A stretch of DNA of 42,489 nt from Neolecta irregularis DAH-3 (GCA_001929475.1 LXFE01000232.1:1-42489), one strand, 5' to 3'; shown: positions 1 through 10,645, counted from the first letter of the stretch. Numbers and translations are program-made. The notes: a model not told the origin generated them from the sequence alone.

Positions 1-127
1 AGTACCAACCAGTACAGCAGCATACTATACCAGTACCCACCAGTCAGCAGTTTACTATACCAGTACTCACCAGGATAGCAGTACAGCAGTATACTATCAG
101 TACCCCACCACTACACCACTACATCTC
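1..127. repeat. Imperfect direct repeats upstream of the RAD60-like gene
   Basis: The first 110 bases are built from interleaved imperfect repeats rich in the words CAGTAC, CAGCAG and TACTATAC. An 18-base word at 11-28 recurs at 80-97 with one mismatch, and a 21-base word at 23-43 recurs at 53-73 with one mismatch. The stretch ends just before the ATG at 128, so it is promoter or 5' untranslated sequence of the next gene. Its function is unknown, and the window edge hides how far the array extends to the left. Confidence 0.7.
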
Positions 128-1160
128 ATGGACGAGGCAGCCTTCTTTACCCGCCCAGTGCCCGCCCTCGCATTTGCACCTGCGGCATCCTCAGACGCAG
201 ACTCGGACTCGGACGCCGACCCAGCACCCTTGCTCCAGCTGCGCGGATCCTCAGACTCTGACAGCTCCAGCGCCCACTCCTCCTGCATCCCCCGCAAACG
301 TCCCCGCCCGGCTCCCCGCTCGCACTCTCCCTCTCCGCCTCCATGCAAACCCTCTCTGCCGCTCTCTCCTTTGTATTCGTGCAACCCGGGTATTCCTCTC
401 TCTCCTCATATTCCACTCGCTCCTCATATCCCTCTCGCTCCTCATATTCCTATCGCTCCCCATATTCCACTCGCTCCCACCATCCCCGCCCCGCCCTCTC
501 CCCCAGAGTCGCCCGTCCTCGAAATATGCCTGCGTGGCCGTGTGCTCGACGACGCCGCCGCGCTGCCCCCAGACTGGCCCGACCCGCTCATCTTCAAACT
601 CCGCTCCACGCAGACCTTCCGCCTCCTCCTCCGCGCGGCGGTCAGAGCCAAAAACGTCAGCCCCGCCCTTGCAGACTCCATCGTCCTCGCTTGCCGCGGC
701 AGGCGCGTCTTTGGCGCTTCCACCCCCCGCAGCCTCAACCTCGCCCCAGACTCGGACGGCAGAATCTGCATCGACGCCTACACTGCAAATGACTATGAGA
801 AATACAAAACTCTCCACGACAAACAGAGGCTGCGCTCAATCAGCCGGGAGCGCGACCTCCCGCCTCCCCCATTGTGTCCACCCTCCGTCCCAATGAAACG
901 ACTCGTTCTCAGAGGCAAAGACACCACAGACGCAAAGATCAAGACTGCCTTGGTAATACGTCATCCTATCTGCCTCCTTTGACTCGTCCTAGGATACCCC
1001 CGTCGCCAAGATCATCCACAGCTACCGTGAAATGAAGCAACTAGCCGATAGTGTCAAAATATCACTAGAGTTTGACGGCGAAGATATCGACCCAGCCTCT
1101 ACCATAGGCGACGTTGATGATCTGGACGATCAAGATATCATTATCGTCAAAGCCATCTAG
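128..1160 (+). CDS. RAD60: RAD60/ESC2/NIP45-type SUMO-like domain protein
   Basis: Two exons (128-952, 993-1160) give 330 residues; the 40-nt intron has GTAATA/TAG ends and is phase 0. The first ~150 residues are low-complexity, Ser/Asp- and Pro-rich, and carry five tandem IPLAPH-type hexapeptides. A first ubiquitin-like fold seems to lie at residues ~135-220 (VLEICLRGRV onward). The C-terminal ~75 residues read as a SUMO-like domain (KRLVLRGKD, then KISLEFDGEDI and DQDIIIVKAI). This layout of a disordered acidic N-terminus plus two SUMO-like domains is that of Rad60/Esc2/NIP45, nuclear scaffolds acting with SUMO-Ubc9 and Smc5/6 in genome stability. The family call rests mainly on the last domain. 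No C-terminal di-Gly is present, as expected for a domain that is not conjugated. Confidence 0.8.
392..481 (+). repeat. 18-nt coding repeat (five hexapeptide units)
   Basis: Five consecutive 18-base units encode IPLSPH, IPLAPH, IPLAPH, IPIAPH and IPLAPT inside the disordered N-terminus of the RAD60-like protein. The units differ mostly at third positions. The unit is a multiple of three, so copy-number change would leave the frame intact. Confidence 0.9.
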
Positions 1161-1181
1161 CCCTGTCTTTACAACTCCCCC

Positions 1182-1974
1182 CTAATCTTTTTTCAAATCG
1201 CTCAGCTCCACTTGTACACCCTCCTTCGTGACTACATGTATCTCCAAATGGTCCCCAACTTCAATATGACGCTCTGCAGCAGCATTGAAAGCATCCCTCA
1301 CAAGCTTGAGTGCTTGCTCCAACGGTAACGTCGTTTTGGCCCGAGGAATAATCTCCCCATTTGCACTCACTTGAAACTGGTTTTTAAAATTGACCTTGCA
1401 TTAGTTTATATAAATGCACATCTCGGGCACCTGGTTATCGAGGAATGGCATCATCAAACTAGCTGCTGCCCCGCCTGCGCGACACTGTTCACGTTCATAA
1501 GATCCAACCGGGTCAAAAGAATATACCGCCCCAATACCTAATCTTGTTAGTCCTCCCCCAAAACCCCCTGCGCACGGCGTACCTTTTTCATCTAATCCAG
1601 CGACAATAGTATGCACGTAATACGGAAACATTCGTTTCCCATAAAGTAGTGTTTGGATTAACCTAGCAACTGACGATACCTCCATAGGCTTATTATGTGC
1701 ATGATGATACCACTATACACATCAGCTTCATTCACCCTTACTCGACCTCAATTCGTTGGGCAACTCGTTTCACCAAAGTTTCTCCATCGGCCGCGAATCC
1801 ATTAACACCAACTAATATGTTGTCGCCTACATTGAACACTTTAGGTGAATAGCGGGTATTAATGTTATAGCCTCTTGTATGTCGAGTGTCGCTTGCCAGT
1901 ACAGAGAAATCGGAGCCGCTAATCGCAAGGATGGAACCACCGTTGTTTTCGTATGGATTGAATTTACTGCCCAT
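1182..1974 (-). CDS. PRE7: 20S proteasome subunit beta-6
   Basis: Four exons on the minus strand (1974-1747, 1712-1583, 1537-1431, 1394-1182) give 225 residues, close to yeast Pre7 (241). Conserved blocks include FNPYENNGG at the mature N-terminus, NGFAADGETLVKR, LLYGKRMFPYYVHTI, GAVYSFDPVGSYEREQC and the C-terminal ATERH-like AAERHIEVGD. Beta-6 is a structural, non-catalytic subunit of the outer part of the beta ring. The start is the ATG at 1974: the same frame meets a stop 12 codons upstream, so only a very short pro-segment is possible, shorter than in yeast. Introns are 34, 45 and 36 nt. The first must use a GTCGAG donor to restore WYHHAHNKPM. The second (1538-1582) is a stop-free multiple of three, so a reader that ignores splicing would leave it in the protein. 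Confidence 0.94.
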
Positions 1975-2050
1975 TTGGTTGTGGTTGGTGATGACGCGGA
2001 GTCGGAAAGGTTACTGGTAAACGGGACGATCGTGAATTTCACATTATTAG

Positions 2051-2057
2051 GCTGCCA
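2051..2057 (-). promoter_or_regulatory. PACE-like heptamer upstream of PRE7
   Basis: The minus strand reads GGTGGCA about 80 bases upstream of the PRE7 ATG. This is the first seven bases of the yeast proteasome-associated control element GGTGGCAAA bound by Rpn4; the last two bases differ. A seven-base match can occur by chance, and Rpn4 conservation in this lineage is not shown, so this is only a candidate. Confidence 0.25.
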
Positions 2058-2137
2058 CCAGAAGAAAGAATCATGAAATTAAAATTGGAAATCAGAGATT
2101 TATCTTTTTGAAAATTGCGAATTCTGTTATTTCTGCA

Positions 2138-2160
2138 TCACACGTTCTGATGACGTGTGA
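2138..2160. repeat. Inverted repeat with TGACG core
   Basis: TCACACG and CGTGTGA form a perfect 7-base inverted repeat around a 9-base centre that contains TGACG. It lies between the Gag-protease ORF and PRE7. It could be a dimeric bZIP-type operator for PRE7 or a relic of the element end; nothing in the sequence decides. Confidence 0.4.
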
Positions 2161-2230
2161 CACCAAAATGCAAAAATTCATACAATGCACATACTCCCCA
2201 AGGCAGTCCCTTCTCCCACTGCACCTACAA

Positions 2231-3733
2231 CTACTCCTCCCCCTTGAACTTTATATAATGTTTTGGTGCATCATCCGGTGGCAGCTTAGGCATTGCTGGT
2301 ACTTCAAAGACCCCTGCGAACCTCGTCCGAAATTCTGCTTCCAATTCTTCCAGCTGGGCATCGATCTGTTCATATCCACCTTCACTCGGCTCGAGTTCGG
2401 CTTCCTCGATAGCACAGGGCTCTTCGATTAAACAGTTTCCAGATGTGCAAAGTATGTTTGCATCACTTCCTTCCATTGCAGCCCAATGGGCGTAGGGTGC
2501 CATGCTAACATTGAACTTCTCGATAAACGGGATACCCAAGATAGCCTCATATTTCTCGAGAGGGACTATTAAAAATCTTATTTTCTCTTTTGATAAGAAT
2601 TTTACTGAGGGAATCTCAATCGGGAGGTCTACGTACTCCCGTATTATCTCCGAGTATCCGGCTAATACTTGCGATAGGCGTAAGTTTTTCTTCAATTGTT
2701 TTATCTCGATTTTATTTCGCAATCGATCCGTTACCATTGACGCGATCAAGTTACAATCGGTACCGGTATGAAGGAGTGCCTCGATCACGCGGTCGCACAC
2801 CTTGATGCCCACCGTCAGCTTCTTCCCGACACCATCATGTGGTGTTGTCGTCCAGGAAAGGGAGCAATGGACACTCTCGACACTCTCTTCGTCGTCTTCT
2901 TTTACACCAGGGGACATAACATCCTTGTTTCTGCCTGTTGGAAATTCGTTCCTCGGCCCTTTTCCTGTGCTTTTCATGCATTCCTTGGCGTAATGGCCCT
3001 GGTTGCCGCATTTAAAGCACTCGTTGTTCTTTCCTCTCTTCTTCATCTTTTCTTGGTAGCTAATGCTACCCGCGGTCTTCTCCACGTTCTCCCGGCCTGG
3101 GCGGCGGCTCAATGTCGCCTCCACATTCAATCCTGCAACGACAACTTGTTGCAAGGATGTCATTTGGTATAATTTCGCGCTCAGATAGGATTCGATGTTT
3201 CGTCGAAGCCCATGAGCAAAACGCCTTATCATCTGCGCTTCGGGGTACATAGACTGGTCGAGCTGGTCCCACAGCTCTTGGAATTCTGTCGCATAATCAG
3301 TGACGGATCGAGGACCTTGTCTAAGATTCTCGAACTTGTCCTGTATCGCTGAGACATTTGCGGGGTGCAAAAACTCGTCGGAAAATATTTGGAAAAATTC
3401 GTCGACGCTGTGAATTGATTTTTCATGAAAGTCGAACCATATCGACGCTTCTCCTGTCAGCGAGCACGCTATCTCTTGAAGCAGATGATTATCTGCCTCT
3501 CCGTTGTGGCGTTTGCGCAGTTTCACTATTCGTCGAGTCAGACTCAACCACCCCATTGCCGTCCGGACGGACTTGCCCTCCCCGGAGAATGATGGTAATT
3601 CCCGAATGTTTGCATTCAGACTAACTCCTTTCTGGCCTGTCTCGGCTGCTTGGCCTTTTTCTTCATGTACTTGCACTCTCTCAAGTGGCAGGTTTCTCGT
3701 TCCTGTCGAAATTTCCTGCTTAATGCCGGTCAT
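2231..3733 (-). CDS. Orphan Ty3/gypsy-type Gag-protease ORF
   Basis: A single uninterrupted 500-codon ORF. Residues ~45-200 match the retrotransposon Gag core (for example SLTGEASIWF, then FENLRQGPRSVTDY). A CCHC zinc knuckle follows at 239-252 (C239, C242, H247, C252), then a retropepsin-like region near 305-400. The active-site triplet, normally Asp-Thr/Ser-Gly, is H322-T-G here. The ORF ends at about the point where reverse transcriptase would begin (LPPDDAPKHYIKF); no RT, RNase H or integrase can be seen, and I found no flanking LTRs. It lies ~255 bases upstream of PRE7 on the same strand. It is either a truncated element whose remaining ORF happens to be intact, or a Gag-derived gene kept by the host. 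In normal elements Gag forms the particle and the protease matures it; here proteolysis is doubtful. Confidence 0.85.
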   Translation of the reverse strand: MTGIKQEISTGTRNLPLERVQVHEEKGQAAETGQKGVSLNANIRELPSFSGEGKSVRTAMGWLSLTRRIVKLRKRHNGEADNHLLQEIACSLTGEASIWFDFHEKSIHSVDEFFQIFSDEFLHPANVSAIQDKFENLRQGPRSVTDYATEFQELWDQLDQSMYPEAQMIRRFAHGLRRNIESYLSAKLYQMTSLQQVVVAGLNVEATLSRRPGRENVEKTAGSISYQEKMKKRGKNNECFKCGNQGHYAKECMKSTGKGPRNEFPTGRNKDVMSPGVKEDDEESVESVHCSLSWTTTPHDGVGKKLTVGIKVCDRVIEALLHTGTDCNLIASMVTDRLRNKIEIKQLKKNLRLSQVLAGYSEIIREYVDLPIEIPSVKFLSKEKIRFLIVPLEKYEAILGIPFIEKFNVSMAPYAHWAAMEGSDANILCTSGNCLIEEPCAIEEAELEPSEGGYEQIDAQLEELEAEFRTRFAGVFEVPAMPKLPPDDAPKHYIKFKGEE

Positions 3734-4997
3734 GTCGATAATTCCGCGTTTCCAGAGACGTTAGTCGATTCGTAAAAATATAAGTGTTGAGGCTCGAGTA
3801 CGAATAAGACGAGGTTTACTCTTACCTAAGTGGCGTGAACTTGCTAGGTATGACCCCCTATCTAGCTTTTAACGTACAAATTAAAATGCCGCAATATCAT
3901 TGCAAGCCCTCCTTCCGTAATGGTTACATTTATGTAGCATATGTTTCACATCACTCATAACGTCGATGCATCCCAGACAAATGAACTTATCATAAATTGT
4001 CAGCCATTGCTTGGTTCCTACAACCTAATCTCCTCCATTTTTAAATTCTTACAACTCATTTCATCCGCGCACGCTGTGACATGCGGGTGCTGGGCGCAAC
4101 GATTGGGCGACAGTTACAGTACGGTGAATACTAACCTACTACAGGCGCCTGGCGGATTTCACAGATAGAAGACTTGTAACGATCAGACGGAAAGGGAAAT
4201 ACAATAAATCGCTTTTATGGAGAAACATGCTTCACGAGATTAATTGCATTATTTTTGCACCAAACGCGACTAAACTGTCATATCCATAATGCTCCCCACA
4301 AGTCTTCAGACACCGCCTCGGCGTGAGTTCTCACCAACAGTATTCACCCCCTCAGTTATACCTGCATAACTACCTGATCAATTGCTGGAACACTTCCTGT
4401 CCGGCTGGAATGTCGTGGTTCCTGCAGTCATAAACGCAATTTTCTCAACTCTGGGGGACCTTCAACGTCGAGTCCGCTGAAAAGGAATTCTTGGTTTGTG
4501 ACACTTCCCAGGGGTTATTTTCCTAAAATCAGATCATTTATGACTAATCGACACTTTCTCCACAGTGCCCACATAAGACCCTGGTGATGCCAAACGGATA
4601 CCGGGCTGATCGGGTTATTTTACCGCAGTTTTTTGACCCTCGGCGTGATTTTCTGTTTTCGCTTATTTGTGCTCGATGACTAGTTATGGGCCTCTAGACC
4701 CGGCCTGTGATATGGGCAAAATCATCACAGGCATATTTGGCTGTTTGTTGAGAAGCGACTTTTAAACCCTCTTGCACCTTTTCAAGATGTTCAAGAATGA
4801 CGTTCAGCCGGCAGAAATAATAAGAGCTATCCCCCGATTTGTCAGGTTACCAAACGCCTCTACATGTTTTAGGCATCAATAAAGCCAATGGCATCGACGG
4901 CAGCCTGCTTTAGATATCACAAGTCATAGAATTGTGTCATTGGGTCCTTGCTTATGATTAATATAACTCAAAGTAAACGAAAATCCCCCGGCGCAAA
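3734..4997. other. Intergenic stretch, nothing supported
   Basis: About 1.26 kb between the Gag-protease ORF and LSM6. Only ORFs under ~75 codons occur, without recognisable domains or convincing splice sites. No tRNA B-box, snRNA or LTR was seen. It may include the lost 5' part of the retroelement. Confidence 0.6.
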
Positions 4998-5336
4998 CTA
5001 TCCAACTTGATTATCTTTCGCTGCAGATATATAAAGAACTAGCAATATTAAAAATATCTTAAACAGTGGGCGGAACATACCATTATTCCCTCTAATAAAC
5101 ACATCTCCATATTTATTTTTCAACTGGCCATTCACGTACTCTTCAGTCTCTTCAACAGCACAGTTCATATACCCATCGATACAATTGAGGACACCTGAAC
5201 AGGATCAGGACGGGGAGCACACTAAATGCACACCTTTGTAATCAACGCCAGAATTCAACCTGACGACGACCTGTTTTCCGAGGATTTTTCCCAGAAAAGT
5301 AGAAGTGGGATTATCGCGCGTTTCTTCGTCAGCCAT
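4998..5336 (-). CDS. LSM6: U6 snRNA-associated Sm-like protein LSm6
   Basis: Three minus-strand exons (5336-5234, 5194-5081, 5038-4998) encode 85 residues. It is missing from simple long-ORF calling because no exon exceeds 40 codons. The Sm1 motif (GKQVVVRLNSGVDYKGVL, DGYMN) and the Sm2 motif (FIRGNNVLYIS) are near identical to the family, and the acidic-to-basic stretch EEYVNGQLKNKYGD is diagnostic for LSm6. LSm6 sits in the LSm1-7 ring (mRNA decapping) and the LSm2-8 ring (U6 snRNA). Introns are 39 and 42 nt (GTGTGC/CAG and GTATGT/TAG). The C-terminus, AAKDNQVG, differs from the short basic tail of other LSm6 proteins. The gene is divergent from NAA25, with 113 bp between the two ATGs. Confidence 0.95.
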
Positions 5337-5449
5337 GGACCTCGAGTGAGAGTATATTGAGGTGAGGCTTGAAATCGAACTGCAACGTCATTCCAGAATT
5401 TTACCGCCCGAAACTGTCTCTTTTAAAAAAAAAGAGTAATTAATTGAGC
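5337..5449. promoter_or_regulatory. Shared LSM6/NAA25 divergent promoter
   Basis: Only 113 bases separate the two divergent start codons, so both promoters and both 5' untranslated regions must fit here. A 13-base run with 12 A residues lies at about 5422-5434. No clear TATA box is seen. Confidence 0.55.
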
Positions 5450-8373
5450 ATGGGATGGAATGAAGATGTTGCGCGATCACAGCCAATTCATGGTAAATAC
5501 TCTCTTTTTTTGAGCGCGAATAGGCTAAGTTTGGATAGAAGCTATCCAGCTGGGCCATCACAGGCAAGCATTACAACTCTGCACCAAAGCTCTCAAGAGG
5601 ACACCACAGTCCTTATTACTACGAGTACACCATATCATTACATAACACCGAGTCAACTAGTTAGACCCTCAAAGCTCTCACACTTACAAAACTTGGCAGG
5701 AAGGATGAAGCATGGCAAGTCTGTCAAGAAGTAATTGCCCAAGTTCCTACAGACTTTGAAGCTCTGAATGTTTTGCACATGTTGATGGAAAACATTGGAA
5801 AAGGTTCTTTTACCATTCTGAATAATCACGCTAAATAAATAAAAAGGCAATGAAGCCGTTGTAATGTATGACAACGCATTGAAAAAATCCCCGAAAGATG
5901 AAACTTTGGCTCACCATTTCTTCTTGACTATGGTCCAAACGGGAAATATAAAGGCCCAGCAAAGGGTCTAGTCGCCTTTGTAATTGTCGCTTACAAGTTA
6001 CAGGTCGCCATGCACTTGCAAAAGACATTTAATCGCCAGGAATATTACCAATATGCCGTTCAATCCCTCCATCTTTTACACGTACAATCAATTGTATCTG
6101 CTGTATTAAGGAATAGAAACAAGAGCCGTCATCTATTTATGGAACGCTTGCCTGTAGAATGATCGAAAAGGCAATACAACAAAATACTGAAACTTTTACG
6201 TGCGAACAAGTTCATTTGTACGTTACGATACTAGCCTTTCACAAAAGATATCAACAAGCAGCCGATGTTTTAGAGAAATTTCTTCCTTTGGAAAATTCTG
6301 AAGATATCGAATTTCTCCGACTGAAGCTTTCTATTCTCGATGAAATGGCTGATTGGACAACTTTATATTCGCTATGCATATCACTTATTGACAATGGAAA
6401 AGATGATTGGAGAGTATATCAACTGGCGATCAAAACTTTTGTCTCATTATTTTTGGACGCAAAGAAGGAGCCAAAGTAATCTTCTTGGTCAATCATAATT
6501 TTTCTAACATAAAAGTGAACTCGGTGAATTACTCTCATATTTTAAAAGAAAAGACTCGCGAAATGCTGATTTAGCATCCATTTCACTCACTTTTAAGCGC
6601 CTTAATTCAGATCTTGCTTCCGCGAGTTTAAATGCTTGCGTTGAATATTTCAACAAATATTGCAAAAAGCCATCATGTTTTGAGGATTTAGAGCCATACG
6701 TGAGGATGCTTTCTTTTGATGAACGTACCCAGTTTCTTCAAAGCATCCAGGTATCTCTTGAAGAGAATGCCAAGGTACATGTTGATTTTATCACTTTTTG
6801 ATTATCAGTTGTCTGTCGATCTCATTACTTCTGAAATAAATATTCAGAAATTATCTTTCCTCATTAATTCCTCACAACGACAGACGATAAATGAGTCGTT
6901 TGTGAAAACAAATATAGACCTATATGCTAGGGGCCTTCACGTTGGACAGGCGCGGGAAAAAATAGACAATAGTTGCAGCGACGATGCCTTGTTACTAGCT
7001 TGTCATGCTTTATTATTGGTAAATTCTCTAGAGTGTAGGTGGAAGAGTATGATTCTGCTGATAGTCAGTACATACATCGATCATTCAAGCGATCACTTTA
7101 CTCGATTTCGGACTCAAGCATTCACCTTGCAATTATCAATTCAAGTTTCTTTTAATTCGGCTTTACATCATGCTTGGAGCATTTCCACAAGCTATATCAG
7201 TGTACAAGAGCCTTAATATCAAGCAGATTCAATGCGATACCCTCAATCATTTGGTTTTCACAAGAATCGCTTCAGTCTACCCCTCTGAAACTGTCACCAG
7301 TTTACTCAAAGAATCATGTAGTATATACGGTGCGAATGCCGAAGAAACCCCTGAAGCTATCTGTAGAGCCTACGAAAGTGGCGCTTGGAGCAAAATCGAA
7401 GATTTTACGAAGCTTCGTCAAAGATTAGAAGCAAGCCTCTGGAAAGCCATGACGGGAATTGAGTTGGGTAGGCTTGCCTTTTTTCAGAATGGGCATAACT
7501 ACGATTTCCAATACAATTTTGGCGGCTTGGAATCGAGTTTTAGTGATAATCGGGATTTCAAGATCCTTCGTAACTGCATTTGGTCAAAAGATGACTATAT
7601 TGAATGCTGTACCCGGTTACAGCCACTGCCAATGGTACTGCGGCCCTAAATATCGCTGCATGGACTCAACTTTAGTCGTCCTGGTTCATACTGCAAAAGA
7701 CTTTGTATGACCTCCGAAGTGTTTTGCTAAAAGGGGATTTTCTTGAGGTACATCGTGTGACGGAAAGGCTAAAGGAATGCTTTACAGCAGCTACCCAGGA
7801 GCTGTCTCCACATGAAGCTTCATTTTTCACCAAACTGATATCTCTCCTTGAATATTGTAAAAATGGTAATACATCAAATCTTTGTATTGGAAATATCACT
7901 TGGAAGGACAAGTGTGATGGAAGATCGGTTGAGGAGCTGTGTCTTCATCTGGAGGTATCTCAATATGTGTAGTATCTCCTGACATGCAGTTAATCCTTTT
8001 CAAGTTACTCATCTGTGCAACAAGGGAATTCTCGTTAGATAATAGAAACGGCAAAGCTGCTCCCAGTTTGGTCATTCATACACTGAATGAAGAAGTCAAG
8101 CGAGATCTCAAGGGTCTGAACTTGACATTAAATTGGGCGAAGGAAAACATTGGAAATCGGTCTCTTGACCAGTGTCTGGAGCAAGTACGAACACTGCCTA
8201 GTCTGAAGCTTTTGGGTCCTACGGCAAATTAACCAGGCTGATATGGGGCTAATTTTTAGTTGGATGACCTTTTCATCACGCAAATCCTGGAGCGGCTGCG
8301 GGAAGTACAACTAGAGGTGCTCAATTGCATCTCTGATCACGTTGAGCGTTTCGGTAGAAACTTTTGCATATAG
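5450..8373 (+). CDS. NAA25: N-terminal acetyltransferase B auxiliary subunit (NAA25/MDM20)
   Basis: Twelve exons join to 816 residues: 5450-5492, 5539-5624, 5665-5803, 5847-5965, 6004-6081, 6117-6475, 6516-6774, 6809-7018, 7065-7634, 7676-7954, 7990-8184, 8260-8373. The introns are 34-46 nt except the last (75 nt), and every junction keeps the frame. The protein is all helical and TPR-like. Family-typical stretches include LLACHALL, HSPCNYQFKFLLIRLYIMLGAF, VYKSLNIKQIQCDT and SDNRDFKIL. NAA25/Mdm20 holds the catalytic subunit NAA20 on the ribosome for acetylation of Met-Asp/Glu/Asn N-termini; actin and tropomyosin are classical substrates. The start at 5450 gives the expected short N-terminus before the first helices. 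Less certain points are the last intron and the donor at 5966 (GTCTAG). Confidence 0.9.
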
Positions 8374-8463
8374 CAAGTATTTAGGAAGCATTGTCATGTG
8401 ATAAGAACGCCGCGACGTCATTCACGCCATGTACATCTGTGTTCCTTGCTACGACCCGCCACC

Positions 8464-10141
8464 ATGACAGATTTAAATATCGACCAAGAAATCTTGGGTC
8501 AATTTTGCGCAATCACAGATGCTGCACCGCAAACCGCTATCCAATATCTTCGTGTATCAGACAACTTGGAACAAGCGATAACATTATTCTACGAGAGCGG
8601 AGGAGCTGATCTTGTTGGAGCAAATGATGCTCCTTCCCGGCAATCTGCCGAAATAGTTTCTGAAACGCACCAAGACCTCCTTTCCGGCTCCCACATTGAT
8701 GATGATGAAGCTATGGCTAGACGACTGCAAGCAGAATTCTCAGAATCAGCCCAAGAGAATGATGGCCAAGTTAGAGCACCAATTTCCCCAACTCGAGATA
8801 TCCTAGTCGATCCCAGTATGGGTGATATTGGAGGAATGATTCCACAATTCGGTGCTATTCAGGGTGGTATGAGACCGGATATGCTGTCTTGGGAATCTTA
8901 TGATTCCAGCGAGCCGTTCTACTCGCCGAGGAATTTTTAATCAGGCACAACCATCCGTGTGGGATAACTCTGAAGCAAGTCTTGCTGAGGCAACAGGTAA
9001 ATCAGGCCAATACCAAAATCTTGGAGTTGCTGATATGAAGGTGGTGCATCTAGGGAAGGGGATAAAGCTAGCCGCCTTGCTAGTATGTATCGGCCTCCAT
9101 TTGAGATCATGACGGACATGGCATTGGAGGATGCATGTTTCCATAATATTTAGGTTCTGATTCAATAGGCCCGAGAAGACGGCAAACGCAAAAAGAAATG
9201 GATTATGATTACCATACAAAATATGAGCGAATTTTTCTGTCAGTTGTTGAATCGGGATATTTGGTCAGACCCCGACGTGCAAGCTTGCGTTCGTGAGAAT
9301 TTCATATTCATTCAAGTGCACATCAGATATACTGGACAACACTGATGTCAAGCACAATATGGATACACATGAGGGACAACAAATATTACAGCTCTATCCT
9401 GTCAGACAGTATCCAAACTTGCTGATAATCGATCCGCGGACAGGAGAGAAAATGAAGGAAATTTACGACCTCGGAGAACCACCTACTAAAGGCCACCTCA
9501 TGATGGCTCGTATGTTAATTTTGATTCTCATGATTTGACTACAAGTCATGGATTTCCTTGATAGGTTTTCGTTAGATCCTAAGAAGAAAAACCCTGTTCC
9601 CAAAACTTCTACGTCAAAGGTATACAAGACCTTTTAAGCACCAACTGAAAAACTAGAGCATCGAGGACATGACTGAAGACGAGCAAATGAATGCAGCCAT
9701 GATGGAGTCCCTCAAACCCTCGTCACCAAATTCGAATACTCCTAACAATAGGGAAATGGGAGTTTTGGACAATGAAGATCAAAGTGCTCAGTCTCCAGAA
9801 AGTATTCAAACGACTTTTGTCAATCCGCTTATCAAATAGCTACCCCGAATAACGACATATTTGCCAATTTGACACCAGTACATCGTGATGAAACTACAGC
9901 AAATCTAAATACTACGAGAATTCAGTTAAGGTTTCCGGATGGAACTAGGGTCGTCCGCAAGTTTGATCTAGACGTGTCAGTGAGACATATCTTTGAATTC
10001 ATCCTCTCAGACGTTGATTGCGCAAAAGGGAGGGTTTTTGATGTCACATTCATGGGCAATAATCTTCTAGAGAAGTTGGAAATGTCTCTTGCTGATGCTG
10101 GATTAAAAAGCTCCTCACTTACAATAGAATATAGAACTTGA
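8464..10141 (+). CDS. UBX5: UBA-UAS-UIM-UBX protein (UBXN7/Ubx5 type p97 adaptor)
   Basis: Eight exons (8464-8866, 8910-8996, 9041-9132, 9169-9315, 9353-9509, 9546-9619, 9657-9801, 9840-10141) give 468 residues. The ATG lies in a strong context (CCACC before it). Domain order: UBA at ~1-45 (ILGQFCAITDAAPQTA), thioredoxin-like UAS at ~165-310 (PPFEIMTDMALEDAREDGK, NRDIWSDPDVQACVRENF, QLYPVRQYPNLLIIDPRTG), a UIM-like helix (EDEQMNAAMMESL), and UBX at ~390-468 (TTRIQLRFPDGTRVVRKF). This is the layout of UBXN7/Ubx5, which links p97/Cdc48 to cullin ligases and ubiquitylated substrates. Intron 3 (9133-9168) is GC-AG. In the UBX domain the p97-contact loop, usually Phe-Pro-Arg, reads FMGN, so Cdc48 binding may be weakened. 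Confidence 0.9.
9133..9168 (+). other. GC-AG intron in the UBX gene
   Basis: The 36-nt intron begins GCATGT and ends ATAG. It joins MALED to AREDGK in the frame required by the UAS domain. The only nearby GT (one codon later) would break the frame. Confidence 0.8.
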
Positions 10142-10645
10142 TATTTTAAAATTTCGATGATCGATCTCGTGCTTCAGAGCAGATATTTAAAATTCCCATT
10201 TAGTCTGCCATGTTGGTTTCCTAGGGTTTTATATAGAAGGTTAGCCTCTCAAAGACTTTCTATTCAAAGAGCTCTATCCCAAACTAAACCCTACTCGAAA
10301 CTATTGAGCATGACCCCCAACTTATTTCAACACTGAAGTAGCATATCTCATTCAGACAACACAAAAGCTCTTTGTTTCTAAGCCAACCCTCTTTGACCTT
10401 ACAATAACCAATTTAAACATACCTACTCAATTTGAACATAAATCAGAAGTAGGAACTTATGATTTAAGTCTTCACTAAACTGATCTCAAAGATTTATGCT
10501 TGAAACATTATAATCCGCCCGAAGTAGTGAAAGGAAATTAGATTTATTCAACTTGAATAATATCTGTAGCATCATTCTTCCGTTCAGTTCACATTCCATG
10601 CGACTTTATCATGTAATCTTTGTTGTCAATAGTAATGCTCTTTGT
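10142..10645. other. AT-rich intergenic region, nothing supported
   Basis: About 0.5 kb between the convergent 3' ends of the UBX gene and SMC4. No ORF, RNA gene or repeat was seen. It presumably holds the two transcript ends. Confidence 0.6.

Noticed and set aside
174-896. Second long plus-strand frame overlapping the RAD60-like gene
   Set aside because: The region is GC-rich and C-rich, so several frames stay open. Only the frame from 128 leads into the SUMO-like domain.
2231-4300. LTRs flanking the Gag-protease ORF
   Set aside because: The ~250 bases downstream and ~500 bases upstream were compared by eye; no direct repeat with TG...CA ends was found. A purine-rich AAGGGGGAGGAG near the ORF end resembles a polypurine tract but no LTR follows.
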